Source: CAZTHC01 sp964613425
GTDB lineage: Bacteria; Bacillota; Clostridia; TANB77; CAG-508
DNA: 14,242 nucleotides
Direction of reading: 5' to 3'
NCBI GenBank assembly: GCA_964613425.1
Contig: CAZTHC010000029.1
Coordinates: forward strand, 1 to 14,242
Positions 1 to 6,983 of the stretch are shown piece by piece (positions within the stretch are counted from its first letter, which is position 1; every line of letters starts with the position of its first letter). The translations under genes and the position numbers were made by a program. Below the pieces are notes generated by a model, which did no database searches, was not told the DNA's origin, and worked only from the letters and a program-made list of their open reading frames with translations.

Positions 1-54
1 TTTTTAGTTAAGAAGTCAGGTGTGTAATACTTTTGAAGTAACGCCTCTCCCTTA
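1..54. other. Left edge, no gene recognised
   Basis: This short stretch lies beyond the ylmH stop and the left inverted repeat. I see no open frame with a ribosome binding site and no RNA gene. It may continue a larger repeat element outside the window, since it adjoins the 32-bp repeat, but nothing in it confirms that. Confidence 0.4.
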
Positions 55-86
55 TGCCAAAGGGGACGGAGGTTTTTGGCAATTTT
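55..86 (+). repeat. Left copy of 32-bp inverted repeat flanking ylmH
   Basis: This 32-base block is the exact reverse complement of 915-946. It starts with TGCCAAA, has the G-rich core GGGGACGGAGG and ends with TTTGGCAATTTT. TGCCAAA and TTTGGCA inside the block can pair as a 7-bp hairpin with a 13-nt loop. It begins the segment whose other end is the right copy, and it ends one base before the ylmH stop codon. The design (short palindromic unit, GC-rich core, two copies in opposite orientation) recalls REP-like or MITE-like elements mobilised by Y1 (IS200-like) transposases. That comparison is inference. Confidence 0.85.
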
Positions 87-87
87 C

Positions 88-867
88 TTATTTATATTTC
101 TTTACACAAAAAACTTCTTTATTTTTTTTATTTTCTCCTAAAAACTTTTCTATAATATATTTTCCTTTACCTCTAATTGTTATTATATCAGTTTCTCTTA
201 CTGCTCTTGTACTTTTAATTTCTATTGCATAGTTTATAAATACCTTTTCGTTTTCTATTAAGTCTTGTGAAATTCTCCTAGATGTGTTTAAGATTTCACT
301 TATTATATTGTCTAATCTGTTTGAACTTACAGATATATGTATTTCTTCAAAATCTTCCTTTTTTATTTTTATGTTTTCTAGATTGATTATTGTTATTTTT
401 GCCTTTTTTAATCTTCTCTCAAGCTCTAGAGATTCTTTAATATATTGCGCATTCTCTTCTAAAGTAATTATATATGCTGAATCCTCATATACCAATATGT
501 CTCCAATTCGTTCTCTTGCTAATCCGAAGCTCATAATAGTTCCTAAATAATCTTTATGTTGAAATGTACCAAAAATTTCACTTGGCAACTCAATTTTAAT
601 AGCTTTTAAAATTGAATTCAAATTACTTTTTACTATATCTTCATTAATTTTATCTGGATATACTATTATAATTTCCCTTTTTGCACCTTCGTATCCACCA
701 AAAATAATATAATTCTTTTCTTTACCTTTTTTAAGTTCATTCTTTACAATACTTATTTCATATTCATTCATGAAATTTGAATTTACTATTTTGTTTTTAC
801 ATTTACTAATCTTAAACTTGTCCATTATCTTCGCCAATAATAGTTTATCAGTTTCAATGTTCTGCAT
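88..867 (-). CDS. ylmH: YlmH-family S4-domain RNA-binding protein
   Basis: The 259-residue product matches the YlmH family in length and layout. It has an N-terminal globular part, with a stretch around residues 53-71 (IIFGGYEGAKREI) and a motif at 106-127 (DYLGTIMSFGLARERIGD) that are typical of YlmH. A C-terminal S4 RNA-binding domain covers about residues 182-245 (SNRLDNIISEILN, then SRRISQDLIENEKVFIN). YlmH proteins bind RNA or the ribosome; work on the Bacillus family links them to rescue of stalled large subunits, and the gene usually lies near divIVA and the division genes. Here it stands alone behind its own promoter (889-917), with a strong ribosome binding site (AGAGGAG) just before the ATG. 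The gene plus promoter is bracketed by a perfect 32-bp inverted repeat. Family identity is firm; the exact role in this organism is inferred. Confidence 0.9.
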   Translation of the reverse strand: MQNIETDKLLLAKIMDKFKISKCKNKIVNSNFMNEYEISIVKNELKKGKEKNYIIFGGYEGAKREIIIVYPDKINEDIVKSNLNSILKAIKIELPSEIFGTFQHKDYLGTIMSFGLARERIGDILVYEDSAYIITLEENAQYIKESLELERRLKKAKITIINLENIKIKKEDFEEIHISVSSNRLDNIISEILNTSRRISQDLIENEKVFINYAIEIKSTRAVRETDIITIRGKGKYIIEKFLGENKKNKEVFCVKKYK

Positions 868-888
868 ATATTCTCCTCTTCTGAATTA

Positions 889-917
889 AGTATATACTAT
901 TCTAATTGTTTTGTAAA
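889..917 (-). promoter_or_regulatory. Sigma-A-type promoter of ylmH
   Basis: On the minus strand a TTTACA -35 box (912-917) is separated by 17 bases from a TATACT -10 box (889-894). The ylmH start codon follows about 21 bases later, with the ribosome binding site at about 873-881. The outer part of the -35 box (915-917) overlaps the inner end of the right inverted repeat, so repeat and promoter are physically joined. Confidence 0.7.
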
Positions 918-946
918 ATTGCCAAAAACCTCCGTCCCCTTTGGCA
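915..946 (-). repeat. Right copy of 32-bp inverted repeat
   Basis: This is an exact 32/32 reverse complement of 55-86. Here the internal palindrome extends to nine pairs (918-926 with 940-948, loop of 13). It lies directly after the stop codon of the histidine kinase (949-951). Read in the kinase direction the hairpin is followed by TTTT, so it could also act as a weak terminator for the two-component operon. The inner end contributes to the ylmH -35 box. Confidence 0.85.
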
Positions 947-948
947 AT

Positions 949-2208
949 TTATAATTTTATTGTTATTTTTGTTCCTTTTGGTGTATTGTTTACTACTTTT
1001 ATAGTTCCTCCATGCACTTTTACTATTGTGTGTGCTATTGCAAGTCCGAAGTCCTGTCCCTCCAGTTTCTCTTAATCGTGCTTTGTCTTCTCTATAGAAT
1101 CTGTCAAATATATGGTCTATTGCTTCTTTACTTATTCCTATTCCGTGTGTCACTTACTTCTATTATACATTTTCCGTCTTTTGAAAAGGTCTTTATTTCT
1201 ATTTTTTCGTTCTCTGAAGTGTATTTAATTGCGTTATCTAAAAGTATAACCATTAATTGATTAATTTTGTTTGGGTCTACATTTATTTCTCTATTATAGT
1301 TCAATTCTAATAAAATTTCTTTATCTTGCATTTCTGCAAATTCTTTGTACGGAATAGTTATATCTTTTATTAAATTATCTATGTTTGTTTTTTCTTTACT
1401 AATTTTAAGCTCATTCGTATCTGCCATTGCAAGCATCATCAATTCTTTTATCATTTTTGTTAATCTTTTTGTTTCTTTTAACATTATATTTATATCTTCA
1501 GATTTATCAATCATTTTTGCTTCTGGTTCTTGCAATAATAATTCTTGTTTTGCTTGTATTATAGTTAATGGCGTTCTCAATTCATGTGAAGCATTTTGAA
1601 CGAATTCTGTTTGTTTCCTATATGAATCTATTATTGGCTTTAACGTTTTTCTAGATAACACATATGAAAATATCATTGATATTGCAACAATTATTGCACT
1701 TCCGAATTAATAAACTATTTCTTAAATTGTTTATCATTTCAGTTTCTCCATCAACATTTGCTAAAAGCTGCACAAAAATATTTTCTCCTATTTCATTTTT
1801 TTCTATTATTGTTATTCCTCTAAAATTATAAGTGTTTTGAAGCGTTAAAAAATATATTTTATTTACACTATTTTTGTCAAAGCTTATATTATATAAGTAA
1901 TCTTTATAAACCCTACCAATACTATCACTATTAGTTATATTTCCTTCGTTATCTCTTACAATATATATCAATCTAGGATTTATTTTTAAGTCCATCGCAC
2001 TCATTTTTTTTGTTGTAAGTTCTCTTGGAGAAATTATTTTACTGTTTTTTGTTGTTCGTATTAATTCTTCATCTATAGATTTATATAAAAACATACAAGT
2101 TTGATTATATATTATTACATCGAAAAATATTAATATTACAGTAAAAACAATGAATGTATAAAACATATTTTTAATTAATTGTTTTTTTATTATTTTTTGT
2201 TCATTCAT
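949..2208 (-). CDS. Sensor histidine kinase read through three CGGN +1 shifts
   Basis: Read conventionally this is three overlapping fragments (2208-1651, 1676-1128, 1153-902). Reading 1704-1701, 1145-1142 and 1048-1045 as four-base units gives one continuous protein of 418 residues ending at TAA 949-951. It has a membrane segment at about 12-34, an extracytoplasmic sensor region at 35-160 and a second membrane segment at about 164-185. Then come the HisKA box with phospho-acceptor His208 (NASHELRTPLT), an N box (LLDNAIKYT), G1 box D353-x-G355-x-G357, F box (FDRFYRED) and G2 box (GGTGLGLA). All catalytic motifs are present and no other stop or indel occurs. It starts 10 bases after the response regulator stop, with the ribosome binding site AGAGGT. 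The ligand is unknown. It could be a pseudogene or carry sequencing errors, but the identical form of the three shifts argues against ordinary decay. Confidence 0.85.
1045..1048 (-). other. CGGA +1 shift site in kinase G2 box
   Basis: The upstream frame reads GGTGL and then meets an in-frame CGG. Skipping the C, or reading CGGA as one unit, gives Gly387 and continues as LAIAHTIVKVHGG to the natural C-terminus. The expected G2 motif GLGL is restored. Without the shift the frame runs into sequence unlike a kinase. Confidence 0.85.
1142..1145 (-). other. CGGA +1 shift site in kinase G1 box
   Basis: The upstream frame ends IIEVSDT at an in-frame CGG and reaches TAA five codons later (NRNK then stop). 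Shifting by one gives Gly355 followed by IGISKEAIDHIFDRF. The restored D-T-G-I-G-I is the classical G1 ATP-binding motif, whose first Gly is close to invariant, so the position of the shift is well fixed. Confidence 0.88.
1701..1704 (-). other. CGGA +1 shift site in kinase second membrane segment
   Basis: The first frame reads NLRNSLLI and then an in-frame CGG; unshifted it continues as a Cys/Asn-rich run to TAG at 1651. Shifting by one gives Gly169 followed by SAIIVAISMIFSYVLSRK, which completes a hydrophobic membrane helix leading into the HisKA region. The residue is less constrained than in the G boxes, but the frame change must occur close to here. Confidence 0.8.
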
Positions 2209-2218
2209 AATTACCTCT

Positions 2219-2887
2219 TTACTTTGATAATATATATCCTACTCCACGAACGGTTTTCATATATTTATCATATCCATATTTTTTTAGTATTTTTCTAAGT
2301 CCGCTTGCATATACCTCTACTACATTTGTAGTAGTATATGAATCAAATCCCCATATTCTATCAAATATTTGCTCTTTAGTAATAATCGTACCTTTGCAAT
2401 TAATTAAATACTCTAAAATATCAAATTGTTTACCTTGTAAAATAATTTCTTTATTTTTTATATATGCCTTTCTGTTTTTAAAATTCAATTCTAATTCTTC
2501 AAACGTAATTATATCTTCTTTGTATTCACCAACAGTCCTTCTAATAATTGCCTCTAATCTTGCTAATAATTCTTCTCTTTCAAACGGCTTAACTAAATAA
2601 TCATCAGCTCCATAATTGAAACCTTTTATTTTATCATTTAATGCATCTTTTGCTGTTAAAATTAGAACAGGTGTTAATACTTTGCTTTCCCTTAGTTTTA
2701 GTAAAATATCATACCCTGACATTTCAGGTAACATTAAATCTAAAATTATTGCATCATAAATGTTTGTTTTTGCCATCATATATGCTTCATATCCGTCATA
2801 CGCTTGCTCAGTATCAAAGTTTTTGCATATACATTGTTTTATTGTGTCTGACAAAGTTTTTTCATCTTCTACAATTAATATTTTCAT
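2219..2887 (-). CDS. OmpR/PhoB-family response regulator
   Basis: This 222-residue protein has the standard two-domain plan. The receiver domain (about 1-118) carries the acidic pocket VEDE, phospho-acceptor Asp50 (ILDLMLPEMSG), Thr78 and Lys100 (YLVKPF). A winged-helix DNA-binding domain (about 125-220) ends in the usual TVRGVGYIL hairpin. The ATG is preceded by GTGAGGT. The gene is followed 10 bases later by the split histidine kinase, its presumed partner. It lies 43 bases after the beta-helix protein gene with its own promoter in between, so it may be transcribed both separately and by read-through. Targets are not visible; the adjoining envelope operon is a reasonable guess. Confidence 0.94.
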   Translation of the reverse strand: MKILIVEDEKTLSDTIKQCICKNFDTEQAYDGYEAYMMAKTNIYDAIILDLMLPEMSGYDILLKLRESKVLTPVLILTAKDALNDKIKGFNYGADDYLVKPFEREELLARLEAIIRRTVGEYKEDIITFEELELNFKNRKAYIKNKEIILQGKQFDILEYLINCKGTIITKEQIFDRIWGFDSYTTTNVVEVYASGLRKILKKYGYDKYMKTVRGVGYILSK

Positions 2888-2905
2888 AATTACCTCACTT
2901 TTAAA

Positions 2906-2934
2906 ATTATATCATTACATTTATATTATATCAA
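2906..2934 (-). promoter_or_regulatory. Promoter for response regulator/kinase pair
   Basis: On the minus strand TTGATA (2929-2934) and TATAAT (2906-2911) are separated by exactly 17 bases. The -35 box overlaps the TGA stop codon of the upstream beta-helix gene. The response regulator ATG follows about 18 bases after the -10 box. Confidence 0.65.
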
Positions 2935-4724
2935 TAAGTTTTTCCTCCTGGTTGTTTTCCACCAGTTTGCTTCATGCCTGGTTGCATCCCCATACTATTA
3001 GTTCCGTTTGTAGTTACAATATTACTTACAGTTATTTCTTCGACTTCTTCTCCATTAGTATATATTATATATTTTTCATTTTTCTTCAGCTTCTCACTTG
3101 ATATTACAACGCATGCATAATTTTTACTTGGTGAAAATGAAACTATTTCTTCTCCATCAGAATTTTTTAAAGATACTGTACTTTGAGATTCTTGTTTTGT
3201 TGAATATACATATGCTATAGAATATTGAGTTGAATTTGATGTTGGTGATTGCATCATTCCATTAGAACCTGTTGCAATAAATGTTCCTGCTGTTACAATA
3301 AATTCTCCATCATAATCTAATGCTCCATTGCCATCACTTGAAGGACCATCTACTAGTATTGTTCCTCCATTTATATATCCTGAACCATTTATATCTATCC
3401 CATCTCCAATTGAATTAATACTTATTTTTCCTCCATTTATTGTTAAATTTCTATCTGAGTCAGTACTAAAACTATTCTGTCCTGGTCTTCCACTAATTGA
3501 AGAGGAATCGTTTCCTCCTGCAACATTTATTCCATCATCACTAGCAACCAAACTAATTTCCCCATTATTTATTTCAATTTTACTTGCCTCTATTCCTTCA
3601 TAACTCTTATTTATGCTAAATTTGCCATTATTTACAACAATGCTTTCATCTGCGTGTATTCCATCATCTCCTGAGGATATTTCAAATACTCCTCCATTTA
3701 TTTTTATAATACCATTTGAATGTATCGAATCATCTGAAGAATCAATAGTAAATGTTCCATCTTCTATTATTATTTGAGAAATTCCTTTTATTCCTTTTGC
3801 ACTTGTTTCATCTACACTAGTAGTTGTCTTACTCATAGGGTTTACAATTTGTTTATTAGACCACATTCCCCATTCCTCTTTTACACTACTATTTTGACTT
3901 CCGCCACCTGTAGTTATCTCAAAATTTCCACCATTTATGCTAACTACAGTTTCTGCTTGAATTCCATCTTCCCCCGCTTCTATAGTTATTTTTGAATCTT
4001 TTATTTGTATATATCCTTTTTCTGCATCAGTATCATTTGTAGCCTTTACTCCATCGCTGTTTGCTTTAACACTGATATTACTATTTTTTATTCCAACATA
4101 ATCCTTTCCTCTTATTCCATCATCATTTGCATTTATATTAACTGTTGTATTTACTATTTCCAAACTGTCCTTACTTACAATTCCGTCTAAATAATTTCCT
4201 GTTATATTTAATGTTCCAGCCCCAGTTATAACTAAATCATCTTTGCTAAATAGTGCTGCATCTGGTTCATCTTGTGTAGAATATGAACTGCCATCTATTA
4301 ATGTATTAACAGAATCTTCTGCCGTAATAATTATTACCTTTTTTGCACTTTCTACATTTATTGCTGAACTATCTTTACAATTAATACTAACATTATCCAA
4401 AATTAATCTTACTAAGTCTGTATTATTAACATTTACCATAATGTTTCCGTCTTCTATAGTGCCTGTTATATGGTACGTACCTGCTTTAGTAATATTTACG
4501 CTTTTATTATTTAGTTTAATATCTGTATATTCACTGTTCTTCCATTCAATATCTGTATCTTCATAATCATATTCTATATCTGAAATAGTTACTTGTTGAT
4601 TACCACTGTTTTCATTTACTTTTGAAGTATTACTAATTGTAATACTTACCAATGTTGCAATTGTTAATACAATTATTATAATTATAATAGATATAAAGAT
4701 TATATTTTTCTTTGACATATTCAC
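2931..4724 (-). CDS. Secreted beta-helix carbohydrate-binding protein (Cthe_2159/DUF4353-like)
   Basis: The 597-residue product begins with a signal or anchor segment (residues about 6-31, long Ile run) and then a Ser/Thr/Asn/Asp-rich extracellular region. Its core is a series of imperfect repeats with short Asp-Gly-Ile turns: NDDGIRG, NSDGVKA, GEDGIQAE, SDDSIHSNG, GDDGIHADE, SYEGIEA, SDDGINVAGG, GDGIDING. This pattern marks the parallel beta-helix family first described as Cthe_2159 of Clostridium thermocellum, which binds acidic or cellulosic polysaccharide and calcium. The tail is rich in Gly, Met, Gln and Lys. It is the last gene of the VTC-DUF4956 operon, eight bases after DUF4956. The start may be GTG at 4724 or ATG at 4718; both share the AAAGGA site. 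The ligand in this organism is unknown. Confidence 0.85.
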   Translation of the reverse strand: MNMSKKNIIFISIIIIIIVLTIATLVSITISNTSKVNENSGNQQVTISDIEYDYEDTDIEWKNSEYTDIKLNNKSVNITKAGTYHITGTIEDGNIMVNVNNTDLVRLILDNVSINCKDSSAINVESAKKVIIITAEDSVNTLIDGSSYSTQDEPDAALFSKDDLVITGAGTLNITGNYLDGIVSKDSLEIVNTTVNINANDDGIRGKDYVGIKNSNISVKANSDGVKATNDTDAEKGYIQIKDSKITIEAGEDGIQAETVVSINGGNFEITTGGGSQNSSVKEEWGMWSNKQIVNPMSKTTTSVDETSAKGIKGISQIIIEDGTFTIDSSDDSIHSNGIIKINGGVFEISSGDDGIHADESIVVNNGKFSINKSYEGIEASKIEINNGEISLVASDDGINVAGGNDSSSISGRPGQNSFSTDSDRNLTINGGKISINSIGDGIDINGSGYINGGTILVDGPSSDGNGALDYDGEFIVTAGTFIATGSNGMMQSPTSNSTQYSIAYVYSTKQESQSTVSLKNSDGEEIVSFSPSKNYACVVISSEKLKKNEKYIIYTNGEEVEEITVSNIVTTNGTNSMGMQPGMKQTGGKQPGGKTY

Positions 4725-4732
4725 TCATTCCT

Positions 4733-5407
4733 TTACAATTCGTTTTCATTAAAATTTTCTCTGATTAAGCTTATACTTAAGTTTCCATTCCTACATCTTA
4801 GCTCATCAAAAAATTCCTTTTCATTAATGTCATCTTTTACAACAATATTGTATGTTAGCTCAAATAGACTTCCCATATTAGTTGTTTTCACCTTTTCTAA
4901 TACATTTACCTTTGTATACTTATTAAGCAAATCATCAAACACATTGCTGTAATCCAGACTTTCAGGTATAGTTATTTTCAATTTTTTCTCACAAATAGCT
5001 TTCTCTCCAAACTTACTTTTTGATAATACAATTAAAATTATTGATACTAAAACTGTTATTGTTGAAGCAAAAACTAAATGTCCCATTCCAACGGCTAAGC
5101 CTATTCCCATTGCAAAAAATATGCTTACAATTTCCCTTGAATTACCTGGCATACTTCTAAACCTTATTAAACTAAATGCTCCTAAAACTGCAACTGATGT
5201 TCCTAAATTTCCATTTACCATCATTATTATTACTTGTACCATAACTGGTAACACAGCTAATGTAATTAAAAAGTTTTTGCTATACTTAGTTGTAAACATA
5301 TGAACACTCGCAATAATTAATCCTAAAATAATTGATGTTCCCATGCAAATTAGAGCAGATACTATATTAAGTGTTCCTACCCCTTCTGTTAAAATACTTT
5401 CAAACAT
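4733..5407 (-). CDS. DUF4956 membrane protein
   Basis: I start this gene at the ATG at 5407 (MFESILTEG, 224 residues). The frame is open further upstream, but AAAGGAAG lies at a good distance from this ATG, and the longer form would overlap the VTC gene and add an unlikely N-terminus. Three or four membrane helices fill the first 130 residues (about 15-37, 46-66, 72-92 and 96-128). The conserved AFSLIRFRS stretch of DUF4956 lies between helices. A soluble C-terminal domain of about 90 residues follows. The family has no proven biochemical role, but it recurrently sits between a VTC domain protein and a secreted protein, as here. Confidence 0.88.
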   Translation of the reverse strand: MFESILTEGVGTLNIVSALICMGTSIILGLIIASVHMFTTKYSKNFLITLAVLPVMVQVIIMMVNGNLGTSVAVLGAFSLIRFRSMPGNSREIVSIFFAMGIGLAVGMGHLVFASTITVLVSIILIVLSKSKFGEKAICEKKLKITIPESLDYSNVFDDLLNKYTKVNVLEKVKTTNMGSLFELTYNIVVKDDINEKEFFDELRCRNGNLSISLIRENFNENEL

Positions 5408-5427
5408 TTTCATCTTCCTTTCTTTCC

Positions 5428-6126
5428 CTATGATATTTTTAAATTTTTTTCTAAACTGATTTGATATATTTTTCCATATTTTGAAAATGATATTGGGTAT
5501 ATTTGTAATTGCGATAAAGCTCGAACAAACCAAAGTGGCATACTGTGACTTGTTTTTACCTCCATTAAATATGTTTCATTATTTATTAAATTAGCTCCAT
5601 AATCACCCTTATCTAGTCTTAAATCATAGTTTCTCCACTTAATATTACTATCAAATGTTATTCTAAACGATTTATCTTCTTTGCTACAATAAGAACACCT
5701 TTCACTTGAAACATAAATACTTGGATATAAATCATATCTTTTAAAACAATAATCCAATTCATTAAATATTTGTTTATTAGTATTTGGTATTATATGATTT
5801 TCTAGATATTCATTAGCTTCTTTCAATGTAATACATACTCTTCTTTTGGTTACAATTCCATTAAATTTTTTCTTTATTTCTATAAACACTTTATCTTTTT
5901 TACTTGGTATTCCGTAACTTCTCATTCGAATTTTTTCTTTGTATAACGGCTTTTCTATAGACTTTCTTATTAATTCTTTGTCCTTGGTATCAAAATATAC
6001 ACTGCATATTTTAGAAAATGGGTATTCTGATAATTCAATATAATCATTTATTAGTTCCATCAACTTCCTCATAAGTTCTTTATCTAATAAATATTTTTTT
6101 TCGATTCTATTAAATACTTCCTGCAT
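5428..6126 (-). CDS. VTC domain protein, polyphosphate polymerase-like
   Basis: The 232-residue product (start at the ATG at 6126, preceded by GGGAGGG at correct spacing; the ATG at 6132 abuts the site) matches the VTC domain. In yeast this domain makes polyphosphate from ATP inside a tunnel lined with basic residues. Visible family marks are RIEKKYLL at the N-terminus, KIRMRSYG, FIEIKKKF followed by VTKRR, then LDKGDYG and the late acidic strand LMEVKTSHSMPLWF. Lys, Arg and Glu residues of these strands correspond to tunnel residues. It is the first gene of a three-gene operon with DUF4956 and the beta-helix protein. Catalytic activity in bacterial stand-alone VTC proteins is inferred rather than shown. 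Confidence 0.88.
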   Translation of the reverse strand: MQEVFNRIEKKYLLDKELMRKLMELINDYIELSEYPFSKICSVYFDTKDKELIRKSIEKPLYKEKIRMRSYGIPSKKDKVFIEIKKKFNGIVTKRRVCITLKEANEYLENHIIPNTNKQIFNELDYCFKRYDLYPSIYVSSERCSYCSKEDKSFRITFDSNIKWRNYDLRLDKGDYGANLINNETYLMEVKTSHSMPLWFVRALSQLQIYPISFSKYGKIYQISLEKNLKIS

Positions 6127-6156
6127 TATCATCCCTCCCGTATCAATTTCACTATT

Positions 6157-6185
6157 ATTATAAATAAGTAAACTTAAAATAGAAT
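6157..6185 (-). promoter_or_regulatory. Possible promoter of the VTC operon
   Basis: TATAAT on the minus strand (6157-6162) lies about 31 bases before the VTC start. The -35 position at 17-base spacing is poor (ATTCTA), so this is a weak call. The -35 position falls inside the tandem 11-bp repeat. Confidence 0.35.
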
Positions 6186-6197
6186 TAAAATAGAATT
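6176..6197. repeat. Two tandem copies of an 11-bp sequence between divergent promoters
   Basis: AAAATAGAATT occurs twice head to tail (6176-6186 and 6187-6197) in the region separating the VTC operon from deoC. The 11-base period equals about one helical turn, which would suit a regulator contacting one face. Low complexity makes chance possible. Confidence 0.45.
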
Positions 6198-6203
6198 TTT
6201 TAA

Positions 6204-6232
6204 TTGTAAGTCTTATTTTTGTATGATATACT
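6204..6232 (+). promoter_or_regulatory. Promoter of deoC
   Basis: TTGTAA (6204-6209) and TATACT (6227-6232) are separated by 17 bases. The transcript would begin near 6239, directly at the Shine-Dalgarno sequence, giving a very short leader before the TTG at 6255. Confidence 0.6.
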
Positions 6233-6254
6233 TGCTTTGAAGGATGTGATTTTT

Positions 6255-6926
6255 TTGGATAAATATGAAATTTTAAAAACTGTTGACCATACTTTACTTA
6301 AGCAAGATGCCACATGGGATAACATTAAAATTCTATGCGATGATGCTATAAAATATAATACTGCATCTGTATGCATTTCTCCTTATTTTGTTAAGGCTGT
6401 TAAAGATTATTATAATGATTCTATAAAAATATGTACTGTAATTGGTTTCCCAAATGGTTATTCTACAACAGAAGTAAAACTTTTTGAAACAAAAAATGCA
6501 ATACAAAATGGTGCTTCTGAAATCGATATGGTTATAAATATTAGTGCGGTTAAAGATGAAAATTTTGATTACGTATTAGATGAAATTACTCAATTAGCTA
6601 CCCTTTGCCACTCTTTTGACGGAGTAATTTTAAAGGTTATTATTGAAACCTGTTTACTAACGCAAGATGAAATAGCTAAAATGTGTGAAATAGTGCTTCT
6701 TTCTAGTGCAGATTTTATAAAAACCTCTACAGGTTTTTCAACTAATGGTGCTACTTTTGAAGATGTTGATTTCATGAAAAAAACTTTACTTAAATTACCT
6801 AACGGTGAAAGTTTAAAAATTAAAGCTGCTGGTGGAATTTCTAGTTTTGAAGATGCTGAAAAATTTTTAAGTTTAGGCGCTAATAGGCTTGGAACAAGTA
6901 GATTAGTAAAATTAATGAAACAATAA
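6255..6926 (+). CDS. deoC: Deoxyribose-phosphate aldolase
   Basis: DeoC splits 2-deoxyribose 5-phosphate into glyceraldehyde 3-phosphate and acetaldehyde in deoxynucleoside breakdown. The product shows the class I aldolase marks: VDHTLL at the start, CTVIGFPNG, the Schiff-base Lys in DFIKTSTGFS, and KAAGGISS followed by GANRLGTS for phosphate binding. I choose TTG at 6255 because AAGGATGTGAT (6240-6250) matches the full anti-Shine-Dalgarno with one mismatch, and translation then starts DKYEILKTVDHTLL. The earlier in-frame TTG at 6219 would lie upstream of the -10 box. This gives 223 residues, normal for the family. It is the only plus-strand gene and is monocistronic, ending at a strong terminator. 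No in-frame CGG occurs in it. Confidence 0.95.
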   Translation: MDKYEILKTVDHTLLKQDATWDNIKILCDDAIKYNTASVCISPYFVKAVKDYYNDSIKICTVIGFPNGYSTTEVKLFETKNAIQNGASEIDMVINISAVKDENFDYVLDEITQLATLCHSFDGVILKVIIETCLLTQDEIAKMCEIVLLSSADFIKTSTGFSTNGATFEDVDFMKKTLLKLPNGESLKIKAAGGISSFEDAEKFLSLGANRLGTSRLVKLMKQ

Positions 6927-6945
6927 TATATTTAAATCTTATATA

Positions 6946-6973
6946 AAAAAGACAGCTTACAAACTGTCTTTTT
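6946..6973. terminator. Bidirectional terminator between deoC and the cell-wall operon
   Basis: AAAAAGACAG (6946-6955) pairs with CTGTCTTTTT (6964-6973) around an eight-base loop. The A-run and T-run make it usable by both converging transcripts: deoC from the left and the alkyltransferase-like gene from the right. Confidence 0.85.
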
Positions 6974-6983
6974 CTTTAACTAT

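Noticed and set aside
902..1676. Kinase fragments 1128-1676 and 902-1153 as separate genes
   Set aside because: Neither has a ribosome binding site, they split single ATPase motifs (G1 and G2 boxes) between frames, and together with the 2208-1651 part they reconstruct exactly one full-length kinase.
1045..1704. Frameshifts as homopolymer sequencing errors
   Set aside because: None of the four sites lies in a homopolymer run that changed length; each has a single extra C before GGN. Patterned error of another type is not excluded.
3340..4200. Repeated segments in the beta-helix gene as a CRISPR array
   Set aside because: The repetition is at protein level (Asp-Gly-Ile turns) with varied DNA and no identical repeats with regular unique spacers.
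2394..4566. Plus-strand open frames opposite the regulator and beta-helix genes
   Set aside because: They are low-complexity mirror frames of strongly supported minus-strand genes, without ribosome binding sites or recognisable domains.
5408..5533. Upstream extension of the DUF4956 frame to 5533
   Set aside because: It overlaps the VTC coding end, lacks a ribosome binding site at the far start, and a good site lies before the ATG at 5407.
6219..6254. Earlier TTG start for deoC at 6219
   Set aside because: It lies upstream of the -10 box (6227-6232), while TTG 6255 has a near-complete Shine-Dalgarno match and the family-like N-terminus.
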